This document shows, one piece after another, positions 24,370-32,708 of a stretch of DNA of 32,708 bases. Position 1 is the stretch's first letter. Each line of letters begins with the position of its first letter. Both the position numbers and the translations under genes were made by a program. Source of the stretch: a bacterium (GTDB lineage: Bacteria; Acidobacteriota; Terriglobia; Terriglobales; Acidobacteriaceae); NCBI GenBank assembly GCA_026225095.1, contig JAMFSC010000233.1, positions 1 to 32,708 of the forward strand, read 5' to 3'. The notes beneath the pieces are model-generated. The model saw only the letters and a list, made by a program, of their open reading frames with translations, searched no databases and had not been told where the DNA came from.

Positions 24370-24520
24370 CCGTATGGCTTCATTGTAGGACCCCCGCCGC
24401 CCCATCCTGCCTTTGCGGAACAGGAAAGCTTGCGCCCCATCAACAAGCATTCTTCCTCGAAACCAGATAAACGTAACCTCCCATTCATCTCCCGTTCAAC
24501 GCCCCGCAACGCCAGCCCGC

Positions 24521-24526
24521 TAGCGT
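24521..24526 (+). promoter_or_regulatory. Possible -10 box of a leaderless receptor message
   Basis: TAGCGT lies 7 nt before the receptor gene's ATG, with no Shine-Dalgarno, matching the arrangement at eutB. No clear -35 is visible. Confidence 0.3.
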
Positions 24527-24533
24527 CGATGCC

Positions 24534-27500
24534 ATGCGCAAATCCATCTCCCTCCTCACAGCCCTCTTGCTGTGCTTCTTCGTTCCCACCATTGCGCGGG
24601 CACAGTTCGAAAACGGAAGCATCGTCGGTTCCATCCACGACAGCTCCGGCGCCGTCGTCTCCGGAGCCACGGTCACCGTCACCAACGCCGCGACCGGCAT
24701 CGTCAGCACCGCCCCCACCAAGGAAGACGGAGCCTACGAGGTCCCCAACCTCAAGGTCGGCCAATATAACGTTGTCGCCTCCCATGCCGGTTTCGCCGAC
24801 GCCACCGCCACCAACATCTCGGTCACCGTCGCCGGCCGCCAGCGCATCGACCTCACCCTCGCCCTCGCCGGAACCGCCACCACCGTCGAGGTCTCCGGCG
24901 TCTCCCTCCAGGTTGAGACCGAGACCTCCGAGCGCGGCCAGATCATCACCGGTTACCAGTCCGCCGCCCTCCCCCTCGTCTCCCGCAACTACTCCGACCT
25001 CCTCGGCCTCATCGCCGGATCCCGCCAGGCCCCCTCCGCAGCTACCACCACCTCCATCAACTCCCTCGTCCGCGCCGGTGCCTACAACATCAACGGCCAG
25101 CGCAGCATGTTCAACAACTTCCTCCTCGACGGCATGGACAACAACGCCTACGGCGAATCCAACCAGGGCTTCGACAACCAGATCATCGCCGTCCCACCCG
25201 ACTCCGTCACCCAGTTCCAGGTCGTGACCAACAACGAGAGCGCCGAATACGGCCGGTCCTCGGGAGCAACGATCAACGTAGCCTCGCAGTCCGGAACCAA
25301 CCGCTACCACGCCGCCCTCTACGAGTTCTTCCGCAACACCGACCTCAACGCCGCTGGCTTTTTCAAACCCACCAACACCGGAACCTCCGGAATCGTCGTC
25401 CCATTCAAGAAACCCACCTTCAACCGCAACCAGTACGGTATGAACCTCGGCGGCCCCATCGTCAAGGATCGCCTCTTCTTCTTCCTCGACTACGAAGGCT
25501 TCCGCCAGGTCCTCAAGCCCCTCTCCGTCCTCACCCTCCCCACACAGGATGAGCTCAACGGAAAACTCGTCGTCTCCGTCAAGAACCCCCTCACCGGCAA
25601 GACCTACGCCGCCGGAACCACCATTCCGACCTCCGACATCAACCCGCTCTCACAACAGATCATCGCCGCCTTCCGCCAGGTCCCCATCAATCCGAACCCA
25701 GGCGCCGCTGGAACCGGCCTCGCCCAGTTCAATTACGCGGTCCAGGTCCCCTTCACCGACAACTCCGACAAGGGCGACCTCCGCTTCGACTTCCAGCAGA
25801 ACCCCGCCACCTCCTGGTTCCTCCGCGTCTCCGACCGCAAGGAGAACGCCCTCAACGCCCCCGCCCTGCCCCTGCCCCTCGACGGCCAGACCAACGGCAA
25901 GATCCGCGTCCTCGACCAGCAGGTCGTCCTCGGCTTCACCCGCCTCTTCGGCTCCGATAAGATCCTCGACGCCCGCGTAGGCCTATCCCGCACCAAGGCC
26001 GGAAAGTTCTCCACCTCCATCGGCAGCACCTCTTTCAACATCCCCGGCCTGCCCACCGACCCCAGCGTCGCCGGCGGTCTGCCCTCCACCTCCATCACCG
26101 GATTCACTGGCTTCGGACGCCAGAGCACCAACCCCCAGTTCCAGAACCCCGCCCTCCTCGACCCCAAGCTCAACTTCACCCTCGTCAAGGGCAAGCACTC
26201 CCTCAAATTCGGCTACGAGTTCGAAAAGGTCTGGATGGCCGTCTCCGACAACAATCCCCTCTTCGGCTCCTTCACCTACGGCGGAGGCTACTCCAACAAC
26301 GGAGGTTCCACCGTCTCCGACACCTACTGGGCCGACTTCCTCTTCGGAGCCACCAGCGCCTACTCCGCCGCCAACTACTACACCACCCACCTCCGCCAGA
26401 ACTTCCACAACGCCTACGCCCAGGACGATTGGAAGGTCTTCCCCAACCTCACCCTCAACCTCGGCATGCGCTGGGAGTACGGCGCGCCCTACACCGAACA
26501 GAAGAACAACATCTCCAACTTCGATCCCACCACCCAGACCGTCCTCACCACTACCGCCGGAGCCTCCGGAGCCAGCATCACCCCCGTCACCGCCGCCGGC
26601 GGAGTCTATAACAAGAGCCTCATCGATCCCGACCTCAACGACTTCGGCCCCCGCATCGGCTTCTCCTACGCACCGGATACCAAGACCGCCATCCGCGGCG
26701 GCTTCGGCATGAGCTACGTCCACTACACCCGCGCCGGAAGCGGAAACATCCTCGGCATCAACGCCCCCCAGGCCCTCTTCGTCGCCGTCAACCAGAACAA
26801 CCTCAAGCCCTCCACCACCAACCACTGCACCGGAACCCCCACAGTCGCCTCCATCGGAACCTGCTACGTCTCAGCCGAGCAGGGCTTCCCCACCGGCCTC
26901 ACCACCACCTTCAACCCACTCACCGACAACGTCACCTACGTCCCCCGCAACACCCGCGACAGCTACGTCGAGAGCTTCTTCCTCTCGGTGCAGCGCCAGG
27001 TCGCACGCAACACCCTGCTCGACATCGCCTACGTCGGAAACCACGGCCTCAAGCTCCAGGGCTTCACCAACATCAACCAGCTCAACCCCGCCGTCGGATT
27101 CGCCCAGGCCAACCGGCCCTTCCCCAAGTTCTCCGACATCACCACCGCCCTCAACGAGTTCTCCTCCAACTACAACTCTCTTCAGGTCAAATATGAGCAG
27201 CGCTTCGTAGCCGGACTCACCCTGCTCAACTCCTTCACCTGGTCGCACTCCCTCGACATGGCATCGGCCTCGCTCGAAGGCAACACCCCCGCCCCGCAGG
27301 ACGGCAACAACATCCGCGGAGACTACGGAAACTCCGACTACAACCTGCCCCTCGCCGACATCACCTCCCTCGTCTACGAGCTGCCCTTCGGCCGCGGACG
27401 CCATTACCTCTCCTCCGCCAACGCCTTCACCGACGCCGTCCTCGGAGGCTGGCAGCTCTCCACCATCAACACCATGCAGTCCGGAACCCCCTTCAACCTC

Positions 27501-27974
27501 ACCTACACCCCCGCCGCCACCAACCAGGTCTCACCCACCATCGGCAACAGCTTCCGTGGAGCCAATCTCTACCGCCCCAACCGCATCGCGGGCGTCAACC
27601 CCATCCTCAACACCCAACTCTCCAACGGCTTCATCCAGTACGTGAACCCCGCCGCCTTCGCCCTTCCCTCCACCACCGTCGGCAACGTCACCGGAGCCGC
27701 GCTGGCCAGCCCCTTCGGCAACACACCACGCAACTTCCTCCGCAACACGCCCTTCTACCAGACAGACCTCGCCCTTAATAAAAAGTTCTCCACCCCCATC
27801 GAGACCCTCAAGGTAGAGTTCCGCACCGAGGCCTACAACGTCCTCAACCACACCAACCTCTACCTCCCCGCAACCATCGGAGGAACCAACGGCCAGACCG
27901 CCAGCACCGGAGGACAGATCACCAGCACCTTCCAACCCCGCGTCCTCCAGTTCGGCCTAAAAATCCTCTACTAA
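24534..27974 (+). CDS. Oar-like TonB-dependent outer membrane receptor with carboxypeptidase-regulatory domain
   Basis: This 1146-residue outer-membrane protein has a signal peptide (1-23, cleavage ARA|Q). A carboxypeptidase-regulatory-like beta-sandwich (about 27-115, GSIVGSIHDSSGAVVSGATV) is followed by a plug domain (about 120-250, with INGQRSMFNNFLLDGMDNN). A long beta-barrel ends in RVLQFGLKILY, with a terminal aromatic as expected for BAM recognition. Large barrels of this class are abundant in Acidobacteriota and are thought to import oligosaccharides or other large substrates. The substrate here is unknown. There is no obvious TonB box beyond the regulatory domain. The gene is monocistronic: a -10-like TAGCGT box lies 7 nt before the ATG, and a terminator follows. 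Confidence 0.93.
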   Translation: MRKSISLLTALLLCFFVPTIARAQFENGSIVGSIHDSSGAVVSGATVTVTNAATGIVSTAPTKEDGAYEVPNLKVGQYNVVASHAGFADATATNISVTVAGRQRIDLTLALAGTATTVEVSGVSLQVETETSERGQIITGYQSAALPLVSRNYSDLLGLIAGSRQAPSAATTTSINSLVRAGAYNINGQRSMFNNFLLDGMDNNAYGESNQGFDNQIIAVPPDSVTQFQVVTNNESAEYGRSSGATINVASQSGTNRYHAALYEFFRNTDLNAAGFFKPTNTGTSGIVVPFKKPTFNRNQYGMNLGGPIVKDRLFFFLDYEGFRQVLKPLSVLTLPTQDELNGKLVVSVKNPLTGKTYAAGTTIPTSDINPLSQQIIAAFRQVPINPNPGAAGTGLAQFNYAVQVPFTDNSDKGDLRFDFQQNPATSWFLRVSDRKENALNAPALPLPLDGQTNGKIRVLDQQVVLGFTRLFGSDKILDARVGLSRTKAGKFSTSIGSTSFNIPGLPTDPSVAGGLPSTSITGFTGFGRQSTNPQFQNPALLDPKLNFTLVKGKHSLKFGYEFEKVWMAVSDNNPLFGSFTYGGGYSNNGGSTVSDTYWADFLFGATSAYSAANYYTTHLRQNFHNAYAQDDWKVFPNLTLNLGMRWEYGAPYTEQKNNISNFDPTTQTVLTTTAGASGASITPVTAAGGVYNKSLIDPDLNDFGPRIGFSYAPDTKTAIRGGFGMSYVHYTRAGSGNILGINAPQALFVAVNQNNLKPSTTNHCTGTPTVASIGTCYVSAEQGFPTGLTTTFNPLTDNVTYVPRNTRDSYVESFFLSVQRQVARNTLLDIAYVGNHGLKLQGFTNINQLNPAVGFAQANRPFPKFSDITTALNEFSSNYNSLQVKYEQRFVAGLTLLNSFTWSHSLDMASASLEGNTPAPQDGNNIRGDYGNSDYNLPLADITSLVYELPFGRGRHYLSSANAFTDAVLGGWQLSTINTMQSGTPFNLTYTPAATNQVSPTIGNSFRGANLYRPNRIAGVNPILNTQLSNGFIQYVNPAAFALPSTTVGNVTGAALASPFGNTPRNFLRNTPFYQTDLALNKKFSTPIETLKVEFRTEAYNVLNHTNLYLPATIGGTNGQTASTGGQITSTFQPRVLQFGLKILY

Positions 27975-27993
27975 CCAACCCCGCTCCACCAGG

Positions 27994-28025
27994 AAGAGGC
28001 CGGCCGCCCAAGCGACCGGCCTCTT
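27994..28025 (+). terminator. Intrinsic terminator of the receptor gene
   Basis: AAGAGGCCGGCCGC (27994-28007) pairs with GCGACCGGCCTCTT (28012-28025) over 14 bp with one mismatch and a 4-nt loop. It is followed by CTTATTTG and lies 20 bp past the receptor stop. Confidence 0.8.
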
Positions 28026-28124
28026 CTTATTTGCCCTTGCTTTTCTTTCTGTCATTCCCGGAAGGGAATCTGCGTCTCCATCATCCCCATCGCCTTCCCC
28101 GCCGTTTAAGCGCATACTCTCCCT

Positions 28125-28691
28125 ATGGCCACCGCCTCCTGGAATCCGGTCGAAGAGCGCCAGGTCTCCCTCGAGGAGTACCTCCGCACTCCCTACCGCC
28201 CGGACTGCGACTTCATCGACGGAATCCTTGAGGAACGAAACGTGGGTGAGTACGAACACAGCCGTATCCAGCTCATGCTGGCAGCCTTCTTCTTCGCGCA
28301 CGAAGCCGAATGGAAGATCATTGCCGTCCCCGAGTGCCGCTTGCAGGTCTCCGAAAAACGTTTCCGCGTCCCGGACCTCATGGTCCTCCTCCAGCCCCAG
28401 AAGGTAGACCGTATCGTCCGCCAGCCGCCCCTCCTCTGCATCGAGGTCCTCAGCCCCGAAGACACCTGGGCCAGGATGCGAGCCCGCCTCAACGACTACC
28501 TCACCCTCGGCGTCGAAAACATCTGGTGCTTCGACCCCGACGCCCGCGAGGCCCGCCGCTACACCCCCGCCGGCTTCGTCCTCGCCACCGAGCCCGAACT
28601 CACCGTCCCCAACACCCCCATCCGCCTTTCGATCGCCGAGGTATTCGCCGCCCTCGAACCCCGGACGGAACCCCAGGCCGACCCCAAATAG
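28125..28691 (+). CDS. Uma2 family (DUF820) restriction-endonuclease-like protein
   Basis: This 188-residue protein has the PD-(D/E)XK-type fold of the Uma2 family. The core is visible as YRPDCDFIDGILEERN near the N-terminus, D84 in RVPDLMVL, E107 in LLCIEVLSPED, and the helix ARLNDYLTLGVENIWCFDPDAR. The segment after EVLSPED has arginines (ARMRAR) where many members have a lysine, so nuclease activity is not assured. Function in the family is poorly known; multi-copy Uma2 proteins occur in cyanobacteria and Acidobacteriota. CATACT at 28113-28118 lies 6 nt before the ATG, with no Shine-Dalgarno. It stands alone, followed 47 bp later by the PAP2 gene. Confidence 0.88.
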   Translation: MATASWNPVEERQVSLEEYLRTPYRPDCDFIDGILEERNVGEYEHSRIQLMLAAFFFAHEAEWKIIAVPECRLQVSEKRFRVPDLMVLLQPQKVDRIVRQPPLLCIEVLSPEDTWARMRARLNDYLTLGVENIWCFDPDAREARRYTPAGFVLATEPELTVPNTPIRLSIAEVFAALEPRTEPQADPK

Positions 28692-28738
28692 CCCCATCCC
28701 CGCAACCCAATCCGCTTCAGCAGCATCCGCCTCATTGG

Positions 28739-29428
28739 ATGCCCCACCCCCTCCAACCCTCCGACCGCCGCTTCCTTGCCCTCGCCCTCCTCATCGGGCT
28801 AGTGGTCTCCACCCTCTTCCTCCTCGCCATCATCCACCTCCACGAGGACATCTCCCATCCCCGCATCGAGTCCCTTGACCGATCCATCCTTCAATCCATC
28901 CACGCCCACGACACCCCATTCCTCACCGCCCTCGCCCGCACCCTCAGCTTCATCGGCTCTCCGATCACCCTGCTCCCCGCGGTCCCGTTAGCCGCGGCCC
29001 TCCTCTGGAGCAGACGCCTCCGCCGCGACGCCCTCCTCCTTCTCATCTCCATGGGTGGCTCCTCCACCCTCGACACCGCCCTCAAGCTCCACTACCGCCG
29101 CATCCGCCCCGACCTCCCCTGGGCCTTCGTCCACGAGCGCAGCTTCTCCTTCCCCAGCGGCCACTCCGTCCTGGCAGTGACCCTCTACGGCATCCTCACC
29201 TATCTGCTCATGAGCCATCTGGCGCACACTTGGCAGCGCGCAATCATCATCCTGGCCAGCCTCACCCTCATCGTTGGAATCGGACTAAGCCGCATCTACC
29301 TCGGAGCCCACTTCCCGTCGGATGTCCTCGCCGGCTACCTCGTCGGCCTCACCTGGCTCCTGCCCGTCATCGCCACCGACCAGGCCCTGAAACGCCGCCA
29401 ATCCGGCCTCGCGACCAACGGGCTTTAG
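28739..29428 (+). CDS. PAP2-family membrane phosphatase
   Basis: This 229-residue membrane phosphatase is likely to dephosphorylate a lipid phosphate or diphosphate, such as undecaprenyl diphosphate or phosphatidate, on the outer side of the inner membrane. The full three-part signature is present: K116-x6-R123-P124 (KLHYRRIRP), PSGHS (139-143, catalytic H142) and S184-R-x5-H191-x3-D195 (SRIYLGAHFPSD). About six membrane helices are predicted (11-32, 60-90, 98-112, 145-160, 168-184, 198-212). The start at ATG 28739 has no Shine-Dalgarno. Its stop overlaps the convergent bactofilin-like gene by 4 bp. The substrate is inferred only at class level. Confidence 0.92.
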   Translation: MPHPLQPSDRRFLALALLIGLVVSTLFLLAIIHLHEDISHPRIESLDRSILQSIHAHDTPFLTALARTLSFIGSPITLLPAVPLAAALLWSRRLRRDALLLLISMGGSSTLDTALKLHYRRIRPDLPWAFVHERSFSFPSGHSVLAVTLYGILTYLLMSHLAHTWQRAIIILASLTLIVGIGLSRIYLGAHFPSDVLAGYLVGLTWLLPVIATDQALKRRQSGLATNGL

Positions 29429-29979
29429 TATCGAGCCCCAGGAGGAGGATAAGCCGGAAACCGATACCGATTCCGCCGCACCAGGTAAACGATCAGCCAG
29501 ACGAACCCGATCGGAATCAGAAACGGCATCAGCGCCAGCAGCAGCCACCCCGAGCCCGCCATCACAAAATGGCTCCCGTGCACCGTCGCCGATCCCGCCT
29601 GGTCGAGGTCCCCCCCATAGACCACCAGGTCCCCGCCGATCCGCGCATCGTTCTCCAGCGTCAGCTTCCCCCCAAACACCACCACATCCCCCCGGATGCT
29701 CCGGTCAGCATCCACATTCACCGACCCGAACATCGCCACCATGTCCCCCGCCACCTCCCCGTGCACCCGAATCGTGCAGAAGAAACACACCACATTCGAG
29801 GCCGTCTCGCCGTCCCCTATATCGATCGTCCGCCCAAACGCCACCTCGTCATGGTCGTCCCCGCCCCCCGCCCAATGCGTCCTCGCCTCCGCCCGCCCCG
29901 GCGCCAGCGCCAGCAGGCAAGTGATCGCCAACCCCAGAAAACCCATCCGCTTCACAAGAAATCCCACATCCATCCTCAT
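29425..29979 (-). CDS. Secreted, membrane-anchored bactofilin-like (polymer-forming) protein
   Basis: This 184-residue protein starts at ATG 29979, preceded by GGAGG at 5 nt. It has an N-terminal signal sequence (about 11-30, GFLGLAITCLLALAPGRA). A beta-helix-like region at about 50-130 follows, made of short repeats of the form G-x-V-x-G-D-x-V-x-x-G-G (RVHGEVAGDMVAMFG, SIRGDVVVFGGKL, RIGGDLVVYGGDL). A C-terminal membrane helix (LLLALMPFLIPIGFVWLIVYLV) and an Arg/Tyr/Pro-rich tail (RRNRYRFPAYPPPG) complete it. The repeats resemble bactofilins, which are usually cytoplasmic, so an exported form with a C-terminal anchor is notable. Two cysteines (VVCFFC) precede the repeats. Longer readings up to 30033 lack support. 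Confidence 0.75.
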   Translation of the reverse strand: MRMDVGFLVKRMGFLGLAITCLLALAPGRAEARTHWAGGGDDHDEVAFGRTIDIGDGETASNVVCFFCTIRVHGEVAGDMVAMFGSVNVDADRSIRGDVVVFGGKLTLENDARIGGDLVVYGGDLDQAGSATVHGSHFVMAGSGWLLLALMPFLIPIGFVWLIVYLVRRNRYRFPAYPPPGARY

Positions 29980-30062
29980 ACCCGCCTCCGGGAACAACGC
30001 ACGCTCAAACCCAAGCCAAACCGCAGGAACCACCGCCGCTCGATGCTAACCTTAACGCATTC

Positions 30063-32708
30063 ATGAGCGACGCGATCAACAAAACATCCGAACTATCTGA
30101 GCTTCCGAAGGCATACAATCCTTCGACGATTGAAGAGCGCTGGGCCGAGTACTGGGTACGGGAACGCTTGTTTGACGTAACAGCCCCAAAAGGTACGCAT
30201 CCCGGGCAAAAGAAGTTCACCATGCTCCTCCCCCCGCCCAACGTCACCGGCCGTCTCCACATGGGCCACATGCTCAACCAGGCCGAAATGGACATCCTAA
30301 CCCGCTGGCACCGCATGTCCGGAGACCTCGCTCTCTGGGTCCCCGGAACCGATCACGCCGGAATCGCCACCCAGATGATGGTCGAGCGCCAGCTCCTCAC
30401 CGAAGGCACCTCCCGCGCCGCCCTCGGCCGCGAAGCCTTCACCGACCGCGTCTGGTGCTGGAAGAAGCAGTACGGCGGAGCCATCACCACCCAGATGCGC
30501 CGCCTCGGGGCCTCCGTCGACTGGTCCCGCGAGTACTTCACCATGGACGACGACCTCTCCATCGCCGTCAAAGAAGCCTTCGTCCGCCTCCACGAGCAGG
30601 GCCTCATCTATCGCGGAGCCTACATCGTCAACTGGGACCCCGAGATCCAGACCGCCGTCTCCGACCTCGAAGTCGTCCACGAAGAGCGCCTCGGCAAGCT
30701 CTACCACATCCGCTACCCCCTCTCCGACGGCTCCGGCTCCATCGTCATCGCCACCACCCGCCCCGAGACCATGCTCGGAGACGTCGCCGTGGCCGTCAAC
30801 CCGTCCGACGAACGCTACTCCGCCCTCATCGGCCGCCACCTCACCCTCCCCCTCAGCGCCCGCCTCCCCCACGCTGACCGCGAGATCCCGATCATCGCCG
30901 ACACCTGGGCCAACCCCGAGTTCGGAACCGGAGCCGTCAAGGTCACCCCCGCCCACGATCCCAACGACTTCGCCATCGGCCAGCGCCACCACCTCCAGAA
31001 CCTCATCATCCTCGACAAGACCGCGCACATCGACCTCCCCGGCTCCCCCTACCACGGCCTCGACCGGTACGAAGCCCGCGAAAAGATCGTCGCCGACCTC
31101 GAAGCCATGGGCCTCCTGGTCGCAATCAAAGACCACACCCACGCCATCGCCCTCTCCCAGCGCTCCGGTGTCGTCATCGAACCACGCCTCTCCATGCAGT
31201 GGTTCCTCTCCGTCAACAAAACCCCCTCCACCGGCGGCGAATCCATCGCAAGCAAAGCCATCCGCGCCGTCGACGAGGGTCACATCCGCTTCACCCCCGA
31301 CCAGTACAAAAAAACCTACGACGAGTGGATGTCGAACATCCACGACTGGTGCCTCTCCCGCCAACTCTGGTGGGGCCACCGCATCCCCGCCTGGCACTGC
31401 GAAACCTGCGGATCCATCACCGTCGCCCGCGAGACCCCCGACCGCTGCACCGGCTGCAAATCCACCAAGCTCACCCAGGAGACCGACGTCCTCGACACCT
31501 GGTTCTCCTCCGGGCTCCTCCCCTTCACCGTCTTCGGCTGGCCCGAGTCAACACCCGACCTCGACACCTTCTACCCCACCGATCTCCTCGTCACCGGCTT
31601 CGACATCCTCTTCTTCTGGGTCGCCCGCATGATCATGCTCGGAACCCACTTCATGCTCGAAGTCCCCATGCCCGACGGCGAACCGCGAACCCTCGCCGAA
31701 GCGGTCCCATTCAAAGAGGTCTACATCCACGCCCTGGTAAGAGACGCAAACCGCGAGAAGATGTCCAAGACCAAGGGAAACGTCATCGATCCCATCGACA
31801 TCATCGCGAAGTTCGGAACCGACGCCGTCCGTTTCACCCTCGCCAGCATGGCCTCCCCCGGAACCGACATCGCCTTCTCCGAGGCCCGCACCGAGGGCTA
31901 CCGCGCCTTCGCCAATAAGATCTGGAACGCCGCCCGCTTCCTCTTCATGAACGTGGAGCGCGCCCGCGAAGCCGGAATCACCATCGACCCCACCACCTTC
32001 TCCACCGACTCCACCAAATTGGGTGCCCCATCCTCACCGACAGTCTCACCGTCGGTGAGGGTGGGGTCTTCCGGTGAACCCGAGGCCCATCCAAACGAGC
32101 CCCTCGAATCCCAGTGGATCCTCTCCCGCCTCTCCCAGACCACCGCCGCCGTCGACCGATCCCTAGCCGACTACCGCTTCGACGAAGCCGCCAACGCCAT
32201 CTACCAGTTCTTCTGGGGCGACCTCTGCGACTGGTACTTGGAAATCGTCAAACTCCGCCTCGACTTCTCCGAGACCGCCGACAAGGCCGCCACCCAGGTC
32301 GCCCTGACCACCCTCCTCACCGTCTTCGAGTCCGCCCTCCGCCTCCTCAGCCCCTTCATGCCCTTCATCACCGAGGAGATCTGGCACGCCTTCTGGCCCC
32401 AGATCGGCCTCGAAGTCCCGGCCAAATCCATCGCCCTCACCCGCTACCCCACCCCCGCCGACTTCCCCCGAGTCAGCGAACCCAGCCTCACCGCCATGAC
32501 CATCCTTCAGGAGCTGATCGTAGCCGTCCGCGGCCTGCGCAAAGAGATGGGCGTCAACGAAAAGGAGCCCACCCCCATCCGCGTCTTCGCCACCAACCGC
32601 GTCGTCGCCCTGGTCGACCAGAACACGCTGCTCCTCGCCAAACTAGCCCGAGTAGCCGCAGTCGAGTTCCCCCCCGAAGCCCCGACCGGCCCCGGCTCCC
32701 GTTCCACC
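30063..32708 (+). CDS. valS: Valyl-tRNA synthetase, 3' end cut by the window
   Basis: ValS charges tRNA(Val) with valine. The frame is open from ATG 30063 to the window end (882 codons); the C-terminus is missing. HMGH (66-69) follows PPPNVTGRL, and the KMSK motif begins at K566 (REKMSKTKGN). The editing domain (TTRPETMLGDVAVAV, then GTGAVKVTPAHDPNDF) and a zinc-type segment (CETCGS, then CTGC) are visible. The anticodon-binding domain begins after about residue 615. Within it, residues about 655-668 are encoded by a palindromic element (32026-32066), giving a Ser/Pro/Val-rich insert (APSSPTVSPSV) between NVERAREAG and ESQWILSRL. The reading frame stays open through it. No Shine-Dalgarno is visible. 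Confidence 0.97.
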   Translation, partial: MSDAINKTSELSELPKAYNPSTIEERWAEYWVRERLFDVTAPKGTHPGQKKFTMLLPPPNVTGRLHMGHMLNQAEMDILTRWHRMSGDLALWVPGTDHAGIATQMMVERQLLTEGTSRAALGREAFTDRVWCWKKQYGGAITTQMRRLGASVDWSREYFTMDDDLSIAVKEAFVRLHEQGLIYRGAYIVNWDPEIQTAVSDLEVVHEERLGKLYHIRYPLSDGSGSIVIATTRPETMLGDVAVAVNPSDERYSALIGRHLTLPLSARLPHADREIPIIADTWANPEFGTGAVKVTPAHDPNDFAIGQRHHLQNLIILDKTAHIDLPGSPYHGLDRYEAREKIVADLEAMGLLVAIKDHTHAIALSQRSGVVIEPRLSMQWFLSVNKTPSTGGESIASKAIRAVDEGHIRFTPDQYKKTYDEWMSNIHDWCLSRQLWWGHRIPAWHCETCGSITVARETPDRCTGCKSTKLTQETDVLDTWFSSGLLPFTVFGWPESTPDLDTFYPTDLLVTGFDILFFWVARMIMLGTHFMLEVPMPDGEPRTLAEAVPFKEVYIHALVRDANREKMSKTKGNVIDPIDIIAKFGTDAVRFTLASMASPGTDIAFSEARTEGYRAFANKIWNAARFLFMNVERAREAGITIDPTTFSTDSTKLGAPSSPTVSPSVRVGSSGEPEAHPNEPLESQWILSRLSQTTAAVDRSLADYRFDEAANAIYQFFWGDLCDWYLEIVKLRLDFSETADKAATQVALTTLLTVFESALRLLSPFMPFITEEIWHAFWPQIGLEVPAKSIALTRYPTPADFPRVSEPSLTAMTILQELIVAVRGLRKEMGVNEKEPTPIRVFATNRVVALVDQNTLLLAKLARVAAVEFPPEAPTGPGSRST
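32026..32066 (+). repeat. Palindromic element inside the valS coding sequence
   Basis: CCCCATCCTCACCGAC (32026-32041) and GTCGGTGAGGGTGGGG (32051-32066) form a 16-position stem with one mismatch and a 9-nt loop. The flanks read GGGTG and TCTT. The element lies in frame within valS. It resembles intergenic GGTGCCCCATCC-type hairpin repeats I associate with Acidobacteriaceae genomes; that association is from memory, not checked. Confidence 0.7.

Noticed and set aside
30297..31397. 366-codon - strand open frame opposite valS
   Set aside because: It is antisense to conserved synthetase motifs and has shadow composition.

Overview
This is a GC-rich chromosomal window, most likely from the Acidobacteriota (Terriglobales/Acidobacteriaceae; Granulicella-, Terriglobus- or Edaphobacter-like). 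That placement is an inference. It rests on a very large Oar-type TonB-dependent receptor with a carboxypeptidase-regulatory-like N-terminus, a soil-type mix of secreted esterase and alpha-galactosidase, a Uma2 nuclease, dispersed hairpin repeats, and many genes that start without a Shine-Dalgarno sequence. I see no rRNA, tRNA, CRISPR array, transposase or integrase.

Layout. (1) 1-1.7 kb differs from the rest: it has lower GC and lacks the C-over-G excess of the + strand. It carries a translationally coupled two-gene unit, a winged-helix-like protein followed by a winged-helix/HEPN protein. I do not recognise this as a named system, and it is the best candidate here for an undescribed defence-type module. 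(2) 1.8-4.2 kb: a lipoprotein and a CSS-type EAL phosphodiesterase. (3) 4.6-8.8 kb: a leftward ABC ATPase, permease, DesK-type kinase and DesR-type regulator operon with overlapping stop/start codons, divergent from a small membrane protein. (4) 8.8-12 kb: a Y-family DNA polymerase and a secreted tannase/feruloyl-esterase-family enzyme. (5) 12-16.6 kb: murQ, an ArsR-type regulator, alaC, an SDR dehydrogenase and ruvB. (6) 16.6-20.3 kb: a GH27 alpha-galactosidase, divergent from eutB-eutC. (7) 20.3-24.4 kb: a small secreted protein and a leftward three-gene phosphorelay (CHASE3 kinase, single-domain regulator, REC-PAS-kinase). (8) 24.5-30 kb: the TonB-dependent receptor, Uma2 nuclease, PAP2 phosphatase and a membrane-anchored bactofilin-like protein. 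(9) 30.1 kb to the end: valS, cut by the window edge, with a palindromic element inside its coding sequence.

The genes form several small units rather than one pathway. Themes are signalling (c-di-GMP turnover, two multi-protein phosphotransfer units), scavenging of polymers and cell-wall sugars (tannase, GH27, MurQ, receptor), nitrogen/carbon use (EutBC, AlaC) and DNA repair (RuvB, Pol Y). The + strand is C-rich at third codon positions for + genes, while - strand genes use G-ending codons. This is replication-strand skew, and it explains the many long antisense open frames that were left out.
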